A stretch of 64,000 nt of DNA, taken from an uncultured Clostridia bacterium (lineage in GTDB: Bacteria > Bacillota > Clostridia > Christensenellales > Borkfalkiaceae). The stretch lies in contig CAMWME010000005.1 in the NCBI GenBank assembly GCA_947175325.1, positions 20,960 through 84,959 of the forward strand. Direction: 5' to 3'. Position numbers and translations under genes: made by a program. The notes below the pieces were generated by a model. That model saw only the letters and a list, made by a program, of their open reading frames with translations, was not told the origin of the DNA and ran no database searches. This document shows, one piece after another, positions 38,081 to 48,127 of the stretch (the first letter of the stretch is position 1; every line of letters starts with the position of its first letter).

Positions 38081-39369
38081 AAGTTTTCCTTGTAGGCTTT
38101 TATGCTGTCGAGGGCGCGCTGGGCAAGATAGGCATACCTTTGCTTTTTGTCTTTTATCAATTTTTCGGCGGGTTTAAGTATGCCGAAATTTGCGTTCATC
38201 GGCTGAAAATTTTCGGTAGACCCCCATATATGTGCCGATAACGCGCCTAAAACGGTGGTATTATCGGGAATTTTCGGGGTGCGGCCTTGCAGTTTTTCAT
38301 ACGTATGAACGGCGGCAAGAAGCCCGCTTGCGGCTGATTCAACGTAGCCTTCAACGCCCGTAATTTGCCCCGCAAAGAAAACTTGAGGGTTGGATTTTAG
38401 TGAAAAATCCGCATTTAAACAAGTGGGCGAATTTATAAAAGTATTGCGGTGCATAACCCCGTAACGCATAAACTCCGCGTTTTTCAGTGCGGGAATAAGC
38501 GAAAATACCCGCTTCTGTTCGCCCCACTTTAAATTGGTTTGGCAACCTACGAGGTTGTAAGCCGTGCCGTCCGCATTCTCTTTGCGAAGCTGTAAAACGG
38601 CGTAAAAGCGGTTTCCGTCCTTATCTTTAAGCCCTACGGGCTTAAAATTTGCATACCGCAAACTTTCAAATCCGCGTGAAGCCATAACTTCTAGCGGCAT
38701 ACAGCCCTCGAAAATTTCTTTTCTTTCAAAGTCGTGCAATACGGCCTTTTCTGCCGCAAGAAGCTCGGTTACGAAAGTTTCGTATTCCTCTTTTGAAAGC
38801 GGGCAGTTGACGTAATCGTCCCCGCCCTTGCCGTATCTGTCGCCGAAAAAGGCTCTATCAAAATCAATACTTTCCCTTGAAACTATGGGGGCGGAAGCGT
38901 CGAAAAAGTGCAATTGCCCCCCACATATGCTTGAAATACCGCAAGAAAGCTTGTCCGTGGTCAAGGGCCCCGTGGCGACTATGCACCACGAAGACGGCAC
39001 TTCTTCCACCTCTTTACAGACGATAGAAATATTCTTATTTTGCTTGATTTTTTCCGTTACGAAAGAGGCGAAGCCTCCCCTATCGACGGCAAGCGCGCCG
39101 CCCGCGGGAACGGAGGTTGCTTCCGCCGCCTCCATAGTAAGCGAACCCAAGACGCGCATCTCTTCCTTTAAAAGTCCGCACGCGTTGGAATACGGGTCCT
39201 TGCCTTTTAAAGAGTTTGAACATACGAGTTCGCAAAAGTTTTTATCCGAATGGGCGGGAGTAAACGACTTGGGCTTTATGTCGTAGAGTACGACTTCAAC
39301 CCCGCGCTCTGCAAGAAAATTTGCCGCCTCACAGCCCGCAAGCCCCGCGCCTATTACCTCAACCTTCAT
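38077..39369 (-). CDS. trmFO: tRNA uracil-54 methyltransferase TrmFO
   Basis: VIGAGLAGCEAANFLAERGVEV; ELVCSNSLKG; FQPMNANFGIL. Confidence 0.97.
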   Translation of the reverse strand: MKVEVIGAGLAGCEAANFLAERGVEVVLYDIKPKSFTPAHSDKNFCELVCSNSLKGKDPYSNACGLLKEEMRVLGSLTMEAAEATSVPAGGALAVDRGGFASFVTEKIKQNKNISIVCKEVEEVPSSWCIVATGPLTTDKLSCGISSICGGQLHFFDASAPIVSRESIDFDRAFFGDRYGKGGDDYVNCPLSKEEYETFVTELLAAEKAVLHDFERKEIFEGCMPLEVMASRGFESLRYANFKPVGLKDKDGNRFYAVLQLRKENADGTAYNLVGCQTNLKWGEQKRVFSLIPALKNAEFMRYGVMHRNTFINSPTCLNADFSLKSNPQVFFAGQITGVEGYVESAASGLLAAVHTYEKLQGRTPKIPDNTTVLGALSAHIWGSTENFQPMNANFGILKPAEKLIKDKKQRYAYLAQRALDSIKAYKENL

Positions 39370-41680
39370 TTTCGGGTATATCGGCAGTGTAGGCGCAGTC
39401 CTTATCGGAGCACCTTATTTTGCCGCCCTTCTTTATAAGGAACTTGCCGCACTTGGGGCACTTGTCGCCCGTGGGGACGTCCCAGCTTAAAAATTTGCAC
39501 TCGGGGTAGCCCGTGCAGCCGAAGTAGATTTTACCCGACTTTGAGGACATGCGGCGCATAGGCTTGCCGCACTCGGGGCACTTACCTTCGGATTTGTCCC
39601 CTTCCTTTATCTGCTCCTTGGAAACGAACGGGCGCTTTGAAGCGCACTTGGGGCATTCCAAATACTTGCCGTACTTACCGTGCTTTAAAAGCATATTCGT
39701 GCCGCACTCGGTACACTTTTCGTCCGTAGGCTCGGCGTCTATGGGCAAAATGGAAGAACATTCGGGATAGTTGGGGCAAGCAAGGAATTTGCCGAACTTA
39801 CCGCTTTTTACGACCATGTTCGCGCCGCACTTGGGGCAACGCATGGGGGAAATTTCAACGTCGCTTTCGCTGACGATGTTGGAGCAGTTGGGGTAGTTTG
39901 AACAAGCAAGATACTTGCCGTACTTGCCTATTCTTCTTATCATCACGCTGCCGCACTTTTCGCAGATTTCTTCCGTCTCTTCGTCGCCGTCGGTTGACGC
40001 AGTTTTAAGCTGTTCGGCAAAACCGGGGTAGAAGTCCGCAATTATTTTGTGCCAGTCGCAACCGCCGTCCTCGATTTTATCGAGTTCGTCCTCCATATGC
40101 GCTGTGAAGCCGACGTCCATAATATCCGTGAAATACTTCAAAAGCATATCCGTGATGGAATACGCCACCTCGGTGGGCACCATATACTTGCCGTCTTTTT
40201 CGACGTACTTTCTCTTGTTCAAAACGGAGATTATCGAAGCGTAAGTCGAAGGTCTGCCGATACCCTTTTCTTCCATCGCCTTAACGAGCGACGCATCGGT
40301 ATAGCGGTAAGGGGGCTTAGTGAACTTCTGCTCTTTGACGAACTCGTTCAAGTCCAGAACGTCGCCCTCGTTTAACGGGGGAAGAAGCTTTGAGGTTTCT
40401 TCCTCGTCCTCCTTTTCCTTTTGCGCGTCTTGGTAAGCCGCGGTATAGCCAGTGAAAAGAAGCGCCTTGCCGCTTGCCTTGAAGGTGTAGCCCGCGCACT
40501 CGGTTTCTATCTGCATAGAGTTGTACTGCGCCTCTGCCATCTGCGAAGCGATAAATCTGTCGTACACGAGCTTGTAGATATTGTAGTGTTTTTTATCCAA
40601 GCTGTTCTTCACGCTTGCGGGGGTAACGGCAAGATTGATGGGGCGGATAGCCTCGTGTGCGTCTTGCGCGCCTTTTTTGGTCGCGTAGAAGTTGGGCTTT
40701 TCGGGAACGAATTCTTCGCCGTAAGCGGTTTTAATAAACGCAATGGCGTTGTCCTGCGCCTCCTTGGAAACGCGGACGGAGTCCGTTCTGATATAGGTGA
40801 TAAGCGCGATATGGTCGCCGCCTACGTCCATACCTTCGTAAAGGTGCTGGGCGATGAGCATCGTTTCGGGGGAAGTCATACCGAACTTGTTCGACGCGTC
40901 TTGTTGAAGCGATGACGTTGTGAAAGGCGCGGGCGCGTGTTGCTTGGTTATGCCCTTTTTAACTTTGGTAACTTGGAACTTACCCGCCTTAACTTGCTTT
41001 TCGATTTCTTCGGCAACCTCTGCGGGAACGCTTTCGCCGTTTTTCTTTAACTGATAAACGGCTTTAAAGGGCGCGTAAGCTTTGCCAGTATCTTGAAGGT
41101 ACGCGTTCAACTGCCAGTAGCCTTCGGGCTTAAACGCTTGAATTTCGCGCTCTCTGTCCACGATTAAACGAAGGGCAACCGATTGCACTCTGCCCGCAGA
41201 AAGTCCGTTTTGAATGCGCTTGTTTAAAAGGGGCGAAAGCTTATAGCCCACGAGCCTATCCAAAACTCTGCGCGCTTGCTGCGCGTCAACGAGGTTGATA
41301 TTTATCTTGCGCGGGTTTTTAAGCGCGTTCTGCACCGCCGTAGGAGAAATTTCGTTAAACTCGATACGGTTAGCCGCGTTTTCGTCCAAGCCTAAAACGG
41401 TCTGCAAGTGCCAGCTTATCGCCTCGCCTTCACGGTCGGGGTCGGTTGCAAGGTAGACTTTGCCGCTCTTTTTAGCCTCTTGCGCGAGTCTTCTTATAAT
41501 CTCTTTTTTAGTGGGCGTGATTTCGTACTTGGGTTCGAAATTCTCGGTTATTTTTACGCCCAAAGTCTTTTCGGGTAAATCCCTTACGTGTCCGCCCGAA
41601 GCGTCAACGCGGTACTTGCCCTTTAAATATTTTGAAATGGTTTTCGCCTTCGAGGGCGACTCAACTATGATTAAATCCAT
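39359..41680 (-). CDS. topA: DNA topoisomerase I
   Basis: LIIVESPSKAKTISKYL; VYLATDPDREGEAISWHL; IGRPSTYASII; C-terminal zinc ribbons. Confidence 0.98.
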   Translation of the reverse strand: MDLIIVESPSKAKTISKYLKGKYRVDASGGHVRDLPEKTLGVKITENFEPKYEITPTKKEIIRRLAQEAKKSGKVYLATDPDREGEAISWHLQTVLGLDENAANRIEFNEISPTAVQNALKNPRKININLVDAQQARRVLDRLVGYKLSPLLNKRIQNGLSAGRVQSVALRLIVDREREIQAFKPEGYWQLNAYLQDTGKAYAPFKAVYQLKKNGESVPAEVAEEIEKQVKAGKFQVTKVKKGITKQHAPAPFTTSSLQQDASNKFGMTSPETMLIAQHLYEGMDVGGDHIALITYIRTDSVRVSKEAQDNAIAFIKTAYGEEFVPEKPNFYATKKGAQDAHEAIRPINLAVTPASVKNSLDKKHYNIYKLVYDRFIASQMAEAQYNSMQIETECAGYTFKASGKALLFTGYTAAYQDAQKEKEDEEETSKLLPPLNEGDVLDLNEFVKEQKFTKPPYRYTDASLVKAMEEKGIGRPSTYASIISVLNKRKYVEKDGKYMVPTEVAYSITDMLLKYFTDIMDVGFTAHMEDELDKIEDGGCDWHKIIADFYPGFAEQLKTASTDGDEETEEICEKCGSVMIRRIGKYGKYLACSNYPNCSNIVSESDVEISPMRCPKCGANMVVKSGKFGKFLACPNYPECSSILPIDAEPTDEKCTECGTNMLLKHGKYGKYLECPKCASKRPFVSKEQIKEGDKSEGKCPECGKPMRRMSSKSGKIYFGCTGYPECKFLSWDVPTGDKCPKCGKFLIKKGGKIRCSDKDCAYTADIPENEG

Positions 41681-41715
41681 AGAAAAAACTCCTTTATGCG
41701 GAATTGTGTACTTAA

Positions 41716-42786
41716 TTAAATTGCTGAAAAGCGGTTGCCGCCGAGCCTTACGATTAAACCCTTAATTTCTAATTTTGAAATCGTGGGGATTAATTTGAAA
41801 GGTTGGGTGCCTAACTTTTCGGCAAGTTGGGGGATAAACGCTTCACCCGCCTCGCGGATAGCATCGAGCAAGATTTTCTCTTCCTCGGACAGCTCCGCCG
41901 TAGGCTGCGGTTTAAAGTCTAACCCAAAATAATCGAATATGTCAAGTGGATTTTCCACGAGGGTTGCGCCGTTTTTCAGTAGCTGATTGCACCCTTCGCC
42001 CGAGGCAACGCCCACGGTGTAAGGATATGCAAACAACTCTCTGCCGTATTCCGTTGCGTGGTGCGCGGTTATAAGCGCGCCGCTCTTTTTGCCCGCCGAA
42101 ACGACGAGAGTTCCCTTTGAAAGTCCCGCAATAATTCTGTTGCGGGCGGGGAAAAGAAACTTCTGCGGGGCAGTTGCGGGCGGGTACTCGGTAATAACAA
42201 GCCCAACAGATGCAACTCTCTCAATGAGCGGTTTGTTTTCCGCGGGATAGAAATAGTTAAACCCGTAAGCCAAAACCGAAATTACTTTGCCGCTTTCAAA
42301 CGCGCCCTCCAACGCCGCCGCGTCCGCGCCGTCTGCTATACCCGACACCACGGTGAAGTGGCGCGTAAGCTCTTTTGCGGTGTTTTTGCATAGCTTTAAA
42401 ATCTGCGGCAAGGTACGCCGTGAACCTACGACCGAGAAGCACTCCGTATTCAAAAGGCTTAAATTGCCCTTGCAATACAGCACCACGGGAGGCGTATCAA
42501 TACGTTTAAGACTTTGCGGATAGTCCTTTGAAAAATAGGTTACGCACCTTATGCCCGCCTCGTCGAGTTCGGCTAAAATTTTGTCGCGGTAGGCGCCGTC
42601 GTAAAAATTCGCCTTTACTTTATTATATACGCCGACCGTAAGACTTTTAATCAAGCTTTCTTCACGTTTCACAAAATCGGGTTTGAAAGAATCCAAATCC
42701 GAAAGCAAAAGCCTTTTTTGCGCGTCGGTCAGTTCTTCGAAGGAACAAAGCGTTATTAAATTTATTTCTTCATCGGTGTAGTTCAA
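41716..42786 (-). CDS. dprA: DNA processing protein DprA
   Basis: FSVVGSRRTLPQ; VSGIADGADAAALEGA; FPARNRIIAGLSKGTLVVSAGKKSGALITAHHATEYGRELFAYP. Confidence 0.97.
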   Translation of the reverse strand: MNYTDEEINLITLCSFEELTDAQKRLLLSDLDSFKPDFVKREESLIKSLTVGVYNKVKANFYDGAYRDKILAELDEAGIRCVTYFSKDYPQSLKRIDTPPVVLYCKGNLSLLNTECFSVVGSRRTLPQILKLCKNTAKELTRHFTVVSGIADGADAAALEGAFESGKVISVLAYGFNYFYPAENKPLIERVASVGLVITEYPPATAPQKFLFPARNRIIAGLSKGTLVVSAGKKSGALITAHHATEYGRELFAYPYTVGVASGEGCNQLLKNGATLVENPLDIFDYFGLDFKPQPTAELSEEEKILLDAIREAGEAFIPQLAEKLGTQPFKLIPTISKLEIKGLIVRLGGNRFSAI

Positions 42787-44306
42787 CTGTTCGCCTCGTA
42801 GCTCCTATAAGACGCCGCCTCCAGAATGTGTTCGGGCTTAATCTCTTCCGAAAAATCGAGGTCGGCAATAGTCCTTGCAACCTTAATAATTCTCGAACGC
42901 GCACGCGCGGATAAGTGAAGCGTTTCGAACGCGGTACGCAAAACCTCTTCGCACTCGGGGGAAAGCTTGCAATATTTTTTAATTTGCTTTTCGCCCATAT
43001 TCGCGTTGACTAAATTCGGCTCGCCCTCGAACCGCACCCGCTGTACGGCACGCGCCGTTTCAACCCTTTTCTTTACTTCCACGCTGCTTTCCTCGTTGCT
43101 TTCGCCCGATAAATCCTCGTACTTGACGCCGTCCACTTCGACTTGCAAATCAATTCTGTCTAAAAGCGGGCCCGAAATTTTACTTCTGTATTTATGGACT
43201 TGTGCGGGCGTACACCGACAAGGCAGCGTTGCCGAGCCGTAGTTGCCGCAAGGGCAAGGGTTCATACTTGCACAAAGCATAAAGTCCGCGGGGAAGGTAA
43301 CCGCACCGCCCGCGCGCGCAACCGTTATAACCTTGTCCTCAAGGGGTTGACGGAGGGATTCGAGAGTTCTTCTCGTGTACTCGGGCAGCTCGTCCAAAAA
43401 CAGTACGCCCTTGTGCGCCATAGAAATTTCTCCGGGGTGAACCTTGGTGTTCCCGCCGCCACACAAAGCGACCACGGTTGAGGTGTGGTGGGGCGTTCTG
43501 AACGGGCGCAAGGAAACTATTCCTTCCTCGGTAAGGCTGCCCGCCACGGAATGTATTTTGGTAACCTCCAAAGCCTCCTCAAAGGTCATATCGGGCATAA
43601 TCGTGGGGATACACCGCGCGAGCATAGTTTTGCCCGTTCCGGGAGGCCCCGCAAGCAGAATATTGTGACCGCCCGCCACGGCGATTTCCAAGGCGCGCTT
43701 GGCTATCTTTTGACCGCGGACGAGGGATAAATCGTAATTGTATTTTTGCGCGCTTACAGCCGCTTTAAAGCTGCGCTGAGCTAACGGGCTGGAAGTTTGC
43801 TCGCCCGTGAGAAGGTCAACCACTTCCTTTAAACTGTTCAAGGCGAATACGGTTAAGCCTTCAATATAGCTTGCCTCGTTGGCGTTTGCCGCGGGCACGA
43901 TAAAGCGTGTATAGCCCTTGGCTTTGGCAGAGATTAAAATAGGTAAAATGCCCGTAACGGGGCGAAGCGCGCCGTCCAGCGCAAGCTCGCCCAAGAATAC
44001 GATGCCGTCCGTCTTTGCCATGAGCTGGTTGCCCGCAATTAAAATACTTATTGCAAGCGGCAAGTCGTACTGCGAACCTTCCTTCTTTATGTCCGCGGGG
44101 GCAAGGTTTATAGTGATTTTGTTCACGGGGAATAAAAGGCCGGTGTTCTTTATTGCCGAACGCACGCGCTCTTTACTCTCCTTTACCGCCGCGTCGGGAA
44201 GCCCTACCAAGTCGTATGATACCATACCCTTATTGATGTCGGTTTCCACCTCGACGGGAACGCCGTCAAGCCCGCAAAGCGCAAAACTCGTTATTTTGGA
44301 TAACAT
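42783..44306 (-). CDS. comM: YifB/ComM family Mg-chelatase-like AAA ATPase
   Basis: NILLAGPPGTGKTMLARCIPTIMP; RPFRTPHHTSTVVALCGGG; CPCGNYG. Confidence 0.97.
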   Translation of the reverse strand: MLSKITSFALCGLDGVPVEVETDINKGMVSYDLVGLPDAAVKESKERVRSAIKNTGLLFPVNKITINLAPADIKKEGSQYDLPLAISILIAGNQLMAKTDGIVFLGELALDGALRPVTGILPILISAKAKGYTRFIVPAANANEASYIEGLTVFALNSLKEVVDLLTGEQTSSPLAQRSFKAAVSAQKYNYDLSLVRGQKIAKRALEIAVAGGHNILLAGPPGTGKTMLARCIPTIMPDMTFEEALEVTKIHSVAGSLTEEGIVSLRPFRTPHHTSTVVALCGGGNTKVHPGEISMAHKGVLFLDELPEYTRRTLESLRQPLEDKVITVARAGGAVTFPADFMLCASMNPCPCGNYGSATLPCRCTPAQVHKYRSKISGPLLDRIDLQVEVDGVKYEDLSGESNEESSVEVKKRVETARAVQRVRFEGEPNLVNANMGEKQIKKYCKLSPECEEVLRTAFETLHLSARARSRIIKVARTIADLDFSEEIKPEHILEAASYRSYEANS

Positions 44307-44329
44307 AGGCTAATCCTTCTTAGGTAAAT

Positions 44330-44363
44330 TAAAAGCTCCCGCGCATAGCGGGAGCTTTTTTTA
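44330..44363 (-). terminator. Terminator-like hairpin below rplS
   Basis: aaaagctcccgcgcatagcgggagctttttt. Confidence 0.75.
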
Positions 44364-44364
44364 A

Positions 44365-44709
44365 TTACTTGATTTCTGCTATCTTTGCAGCCTTGCCTGT
44401 AAGTCCGCGCAAGTAATAAAGCTTTGCACGCCTTACCTTACCGCGTTTAACCACGGTTATCGAGGCAATCTTGGGGGAATGCAAGGGGAACGTTCTTTCA
44501 ACGCCTACGCCGAAAGAAAGTCTTCTTACCGTGAAGCTCTCCCTTATTCCGCCGTGTTTTTTAGCGATAACTACGCCTTCAAAGTTCTGAATTCTTTCTT
44601 TCGTTCCTTCAATAACCTTGAAGCCGACCTTAACCGTATCACCTACGTTGAATACGGGCACTTCCTTTTTCATACCCTCGTTTTCAATGGCTTCAACTAA
44701 ACCTTTCAT
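44365..44709 (-). CDS. rplS: 50S ribosomal protein L19
   Basis: [35 protein letters not shown]...[13 protein letters not shown]-type sequence. Confidence 0.97.
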   Translation of the reverse strand: MKGLVEAIENEGMKKEVPVFNVGDTVKVGFKVIEGTKERIQNFEGVVIAKKHGGIRESFTVRRLSFGVGVERTFPLHSPKIASITVVKRGKVRRAKLYYLRGLTGKAAKIAEIK

Positions 44710-44891
44710 AAAAAACCTCCGTAATATTAAGACATTCTTGCTTACGCTTTAAGCAGAGGACTGTCCGAAGTCGAAATTAATATTAACAAATAAAATTTTA
44801 AAATGCAACTGTTTTTGGGGGGTGTGTCGCAATTTTCACAAAAGAATTAAGAGCATTTTCCTTATACATATAATATGTATAGAAAAGTAGC

Positions 44892-45015
44892 CTAAAAATG
44901 CAGAGATGCGAGCAGAACGCGGCGCGCGAGGAAAACCCGAAAGAGCTTACTTAGGCGTAAGTGACTGAGGGTTGCCACAGCGCAACAAAGTTATGCGAAG
45001 TATATATGCATTTTA
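44892..45015 (+). repeat. Structured dispersed element, copy B
   Basis: Terminal arms ctaaaaatgca / tgcattttag pair; core GAG-CTTAC-TTAGGC-GTAAG-TGA; GTTGC..GCAAC hairpin. Confidence 0.65.
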
Positions 45016-45639
45016 GATGATTTTGCTGTATCCGTAGGAATTAATAACGGCGTCTACCTTCATTCCTTTTTTGCAAAGCGGGCAGTCCACGGGGGAGTTT
45101 GAAGAATAATCGGGGATATCTTCAAGCCCGAAAAGCTTGTATACAGGCACGGGGCACGCAAAGCTTCCTCCGAACACGCTGACCACCGCAACGGGAATAC
45201 CGCCGTAATAGCTCAACCCCTCTATAATGCTGTTTGCGTCCTTACCCGTCGTTGCGGAAGCCGTTAAAAGCACGACGCGCTTGCCCTTGAAGTAAGAGAT
45301 AAAGTTATCGCGAAGCAGCAGTTTATCACCCGAAATTTCGGGGGAAATAACCGCAATGTTCTGTCCCTTGTTTATGTAAGTATTAGAAAGGTAGTGCGCC
45401 ATAAACGCACCCACCATCTTCATTCTGTCAAGCGTGATAATCGTGTCAACGGGCGTTGCACCCAACGCATCGCAGAAAAGCTTTGCCGTCGCCTTGGACG
45501 CATCAAGCTCCGACTTGACCTTAGTCATATCAACGCAGTAGTTGACGTGCGAGTGCCTCGTTGCAAAGTGCCCGGGGATAACCCTTATCGACACGTCCCG
45601 CGTTGCCTTTGAAAAAATATCGTAAGCTCTCTTTTCCAT
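45013..45639 (-). CDS. PyrE-like phosphoribosyltransferase-fold protein
   Basis: Type I PRTase-like GKRVVLLTASATTGKDANSIIEGLSYYGG; C-terminal DCPLCKKG. Confidence 0.7.
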   Translation of the reverse strand: MEKRAYDIFSKATRDVSIRVIPGHFATRHSHVNYCVDMTKVKSELDASKATAKLFCDALGATPVDTIITLDRMKMVGAFMAHYLSNTYINKGQNIAVISPEISGDKLLLRDNFISYFKGKRVVLLTASATTGKDANSIIEGLSYYGGIPVAVVSVFGGSFACPVPVYKLFGLEDIPDYSSNSPVDCPLCKKGMKVDAVINSYGYSKII

Positions 45640-45657
45640 TTCGTTTCCCTCCTTATT

Positions 45658-46011
45658 CTACGCCGTGAAGGCGTTCTCTATATGGTTTAATTCACCCTTA
45701 TAAATTTCTATTATATCGAAACGCACTGTGCAATCAATATTTTTATTGTAAAAATAATAGTTTGCCCCCCGAATATATTTGAGTTTCCGCGTTTTTTGCA
45801 CCGCTTCGGACGGCGCGCCGTACGCGTCTGTGAGCCTCGTTTTTACCTCGATAAAAGCGATAACTTCGTCCTTTTTTGCAATGATATCCACCTCGCCGAA
45901 AGGGTTGCGCCAATTCGTTTCAAGGATAGTCCAACCGCTCTTTTTTAAGTATTGTTGAGCTTGCTGCTCGCCCTTTTTGCCTAAGGTTATATTTTCGTTT
46001 ACTTCTGCCAT
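45658..46011 (-). CDS. yraN: YraN family (UPF0102) nuclease-like protein
   Basis: GKKGEQQAQQYLKKSGWTILETNWRNPFGEVDIIAKKDEVIAFIEVKTR. Confidence 0.96.
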   Translation of the reverse strand: MAEVNENITLGKKGEQQAQQYLKKSGWTILETNWRNPFGEVDIIAKKDEVIAFIEVKTRLTDAYGAPSEAVQKTRKLKYIRGANYYFYNKNIDCTVRFDIIEIYKGELNHIENAFTA

Positions 46012-46598
46012 TTTTTAGTAAAAGATTTGCGGTGAATGGGGCACAGACCCGCGCTTAAAATCCCGTCTATATGTTTTTTCGTGCCGTAGCCTTTATTCTC
46101 TTTAAAGGCGTATTCGGGGTAAGCCTCGGCGTACTCGTCCATTAAATTATCACGGTACACCTTTGCAAGAATAGAAGCCGCGCCTATCGAATAGCTGTAA
46201 TAATCGCCCTTTATAATGCTCTGCTGCGGGATACTTATATCCAGCGTCATATTCCCGTCCGTAAGGACGAAATCGGGCTTAATTTTGAGGCTTTCGATAG
46301 CGTTTTTCATACAAAGCTTGGTGGCTTCCAAAATGTTGATTTCGTCGATAACTTCAGCTTCGATGCGGCATATCCCGTAGGTAATCGCCTTTTTTGCAAT
46401 TTCTTCGGCAAGATAAGCCCGCTTTTTAGGGCTTAATTTTTTGCTGTCGTCAACGCCTTCTATGATATCGTCAAGGGGCATAATTACCGCCGCGCACACG
46501 ACGGGGCCCGCCAAAGGTCCTCTGCCTACCTCGTCAACGCCGCAAACGTATTTGTAGCCTTGTGAATTAAATTCTCTTTCGTATTTAAGCTTGTCCAT
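45999..46598 (-). CDS. rnhB: Ribonuclease HII
   Basis: YVCGVDEVGRGPLAGPVVCAAVIM; DDSKKLSPKKR. Confidence 0.97.
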   Translation of the reverse strand: MDKLKYEREFNSQGYKYVCGVDEVGRGPLAGPVVCAAVIMPLDDIIEGVDDSKKLSPKKRAYLAEEIAKKAITYGICRIEAEVIDEINILEATKLCMKNAIESLKIKPDFVLTDGNMTLDISIPQQSIIKGDYYSYSIGAASILAKVYRDNLMDEYAEAYPEYAFKENKGYGTKKHIDGILSAGLCPIHRKSFTKKWQK

Positions 46599-47453
46599 TT
46601 AAAACTTTAAATCCTTTAAATCGTCGGGGGTATCGAGGGTTATTCTGCCAAGCTTACCCTTGCGGAAATCGTCGATAACGGCACGCTCCGCACGCTCGTA
46701 ATCATACTCCCCGCCGCGGAGCAAAAATTGGCGTCTTTCACACACTGATTCAAGCATATTAAGGGGTGTACCGCCCTCTATGCCGTATCTTTCGGCAAGC
46801 CTTTGGGGGTATTTTTCGGCAAGCTCTTCCAAAAGAGCAAGCGCGATATCGTCCATATCTAAGATATCGTCGTTGACGCTTCCCACGTATGCTAAGTGAA
46901 TTGCAAGGCGCTGGTTTTCAAACGCGGGCGGCATCGTGCCCGGGGTATCCAAAAGCTCGAACCCGTCGCACCTTATCCACTGCTTGCCGCGGGTTACGCC
47001 CGCCTTGTCGCCCGTTTCCGCACGCTTGCTTCCCGCGAGCAGATTAATTAAGGTTGACTTCCCGGTATTGGGCACGCCGGCAACCATAAAACGGAAAACC
47101 TTGTTGTAGCCTTTTTCAAGTGCGCGCTCGCGCTTTTCGGCAACTAATTTTTCGATTGCCCCCGTAATATCCCTCTTTGAACCCGCATTTACCGCATTTA
47201 TTTTAACGGCTTGCGCGCCCGAATTTTTAATAATTTTCAATAAATTATCAACCCGTTCGTCGGCTAAATCGCCCTTGTTTAAAACGTATAAAACGGGCTT
47301 ATTCTGCGCCATTTTTTTAAGCTTGGGGTTGAACGATGCCGCGGGGCACCTTGCGTCCAGAACGAAAATAATTCCGTCCACCAAGGAAAGGTGCGCTTCC
47401 ATCATACGCATCGCCTTCGTCATATGACCGGGAAACCACTGAATAGTTTTCAT
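46599..47453 (-). CDS. rbgA: Ribosome biogenesis GTPase RbgA/YlqF
   Basis: IQWFPGHMTKAMRMM; GVPNTGKSTLINLLAGSKRAETGDKAGVTRGKQWI; circularly permuted motifs. Confidence 0.97.
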   Translation of the reverse strand: MKTIQWFPGHMTKAMRMMEAHLSLVDGIIFVLDARCPAASFNPKLKKMAQNKPVLYVLNKGDLADERVDNLLKIIKNSGAQAVKINAVNAGSKRDITGAIEKLVAEKRERALEKGYNKVFRFMVAGVPNTGKSTLINLLAGSKRAETGDKAGVTRGKQWIRCDGFELLDTPGTMPPAFENQRLAIHLAYVGSVNDDILDMDDIALALLEELAEKYPQRLAERYGIEGGTPLNMLESVCERRQFLLRGGEYDYERAERAVIDDFRKGKLGRITLDTPDDLKDLKF

Positions 47454-48127
47454 TTCTTTTCACCGTCCATAAGGTCGGGCCGACGGCTTGCAGTAAGCTT
47501 TGCAGACTCCGCCTTCCTCCACTCGTCTATTTTTTTATGGTCGCCCGATAAAAGCACCTCGGGCACTTTAAGCCCCTTGAACTCGGCGGGGCGGGTGTAC
47601 TGCGGGTACTCAAGCCCGCCGCCCGAAAAGCTTTCGTCTACCAAAGAACCGTCCGAAATTACGCCGTCAACGTAGCGCGCCACGCAGTCGCAAACGACCA
47701 TTGCGGGCAGCTCGCCGCCCGTCAAAACGTAGTCGCCGATAGAGATTTCTTCGTCGATATACAAATCTATTACGCGCTGGTCAATTCCCTCGTAGTGCCC
47801 GCAGAGAAGAATTAAGTGCTCGTAATTCAAAAGCGAAAACACCTTTTCTTGCTTGAAGGTTTCACCCTTGGGCGAAAGGTAAATGCGCCTTGCCTCGTGG
47901 TCGGGGTCAACCGCCTCGATTGCAGAGGCTATGGGTTGAGGAAGCATGACCATACCCGCGCCCCCGCCGAAGGGATAATCGTCGCACTTTAAGTGCTTGT
48001 TTTCGGCAAAGTCGCGTATATTTATAACGTCGATATTCAGTTTTCCCGAATTAACTGCACGCCCGACGATGCTCTCTTTCAAGGGAGCAAACATATCGGG
48101 GAACAGCGTGAGAACGGTAATTTTCAA
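47450..48127 (-). CDS. trmD: tRNA (guanine37-N1)-methyltransferase TrmD
   Basis: DDYPFGGGAGMVM; LLCGHYEGIDQRV; EISIGDYVLTGGELPAMV. Confidence 0.98.
   Translation of the reverse strand: MKITVLTLFPDMFAPLKESIVGRAVNSGKLNIDVINIRDFAENKHLKCDDYPFGGGAGMVMLPQPIASAIEAVDPDHEARRIYLSPKGETFKQEKVFSLLNYEHLILLCGHYEGIDQRVIDLYIDEEISIGDYVLTGGELPAMVVCDCVARYVDGVISDGSLVDESFSGGGLEYPQYTRPAEFKGLKVPEVLLSGDHKKIDEWRKAESAKLTASRRPDLMDGEKK

Noticed and set aside
39359-40000. Cys-rich repeats at the TopA C-terminus as something novel
   Set aside because: Multiple C-terminal zinc ribbons are normal for bacterial topoisomerase I.
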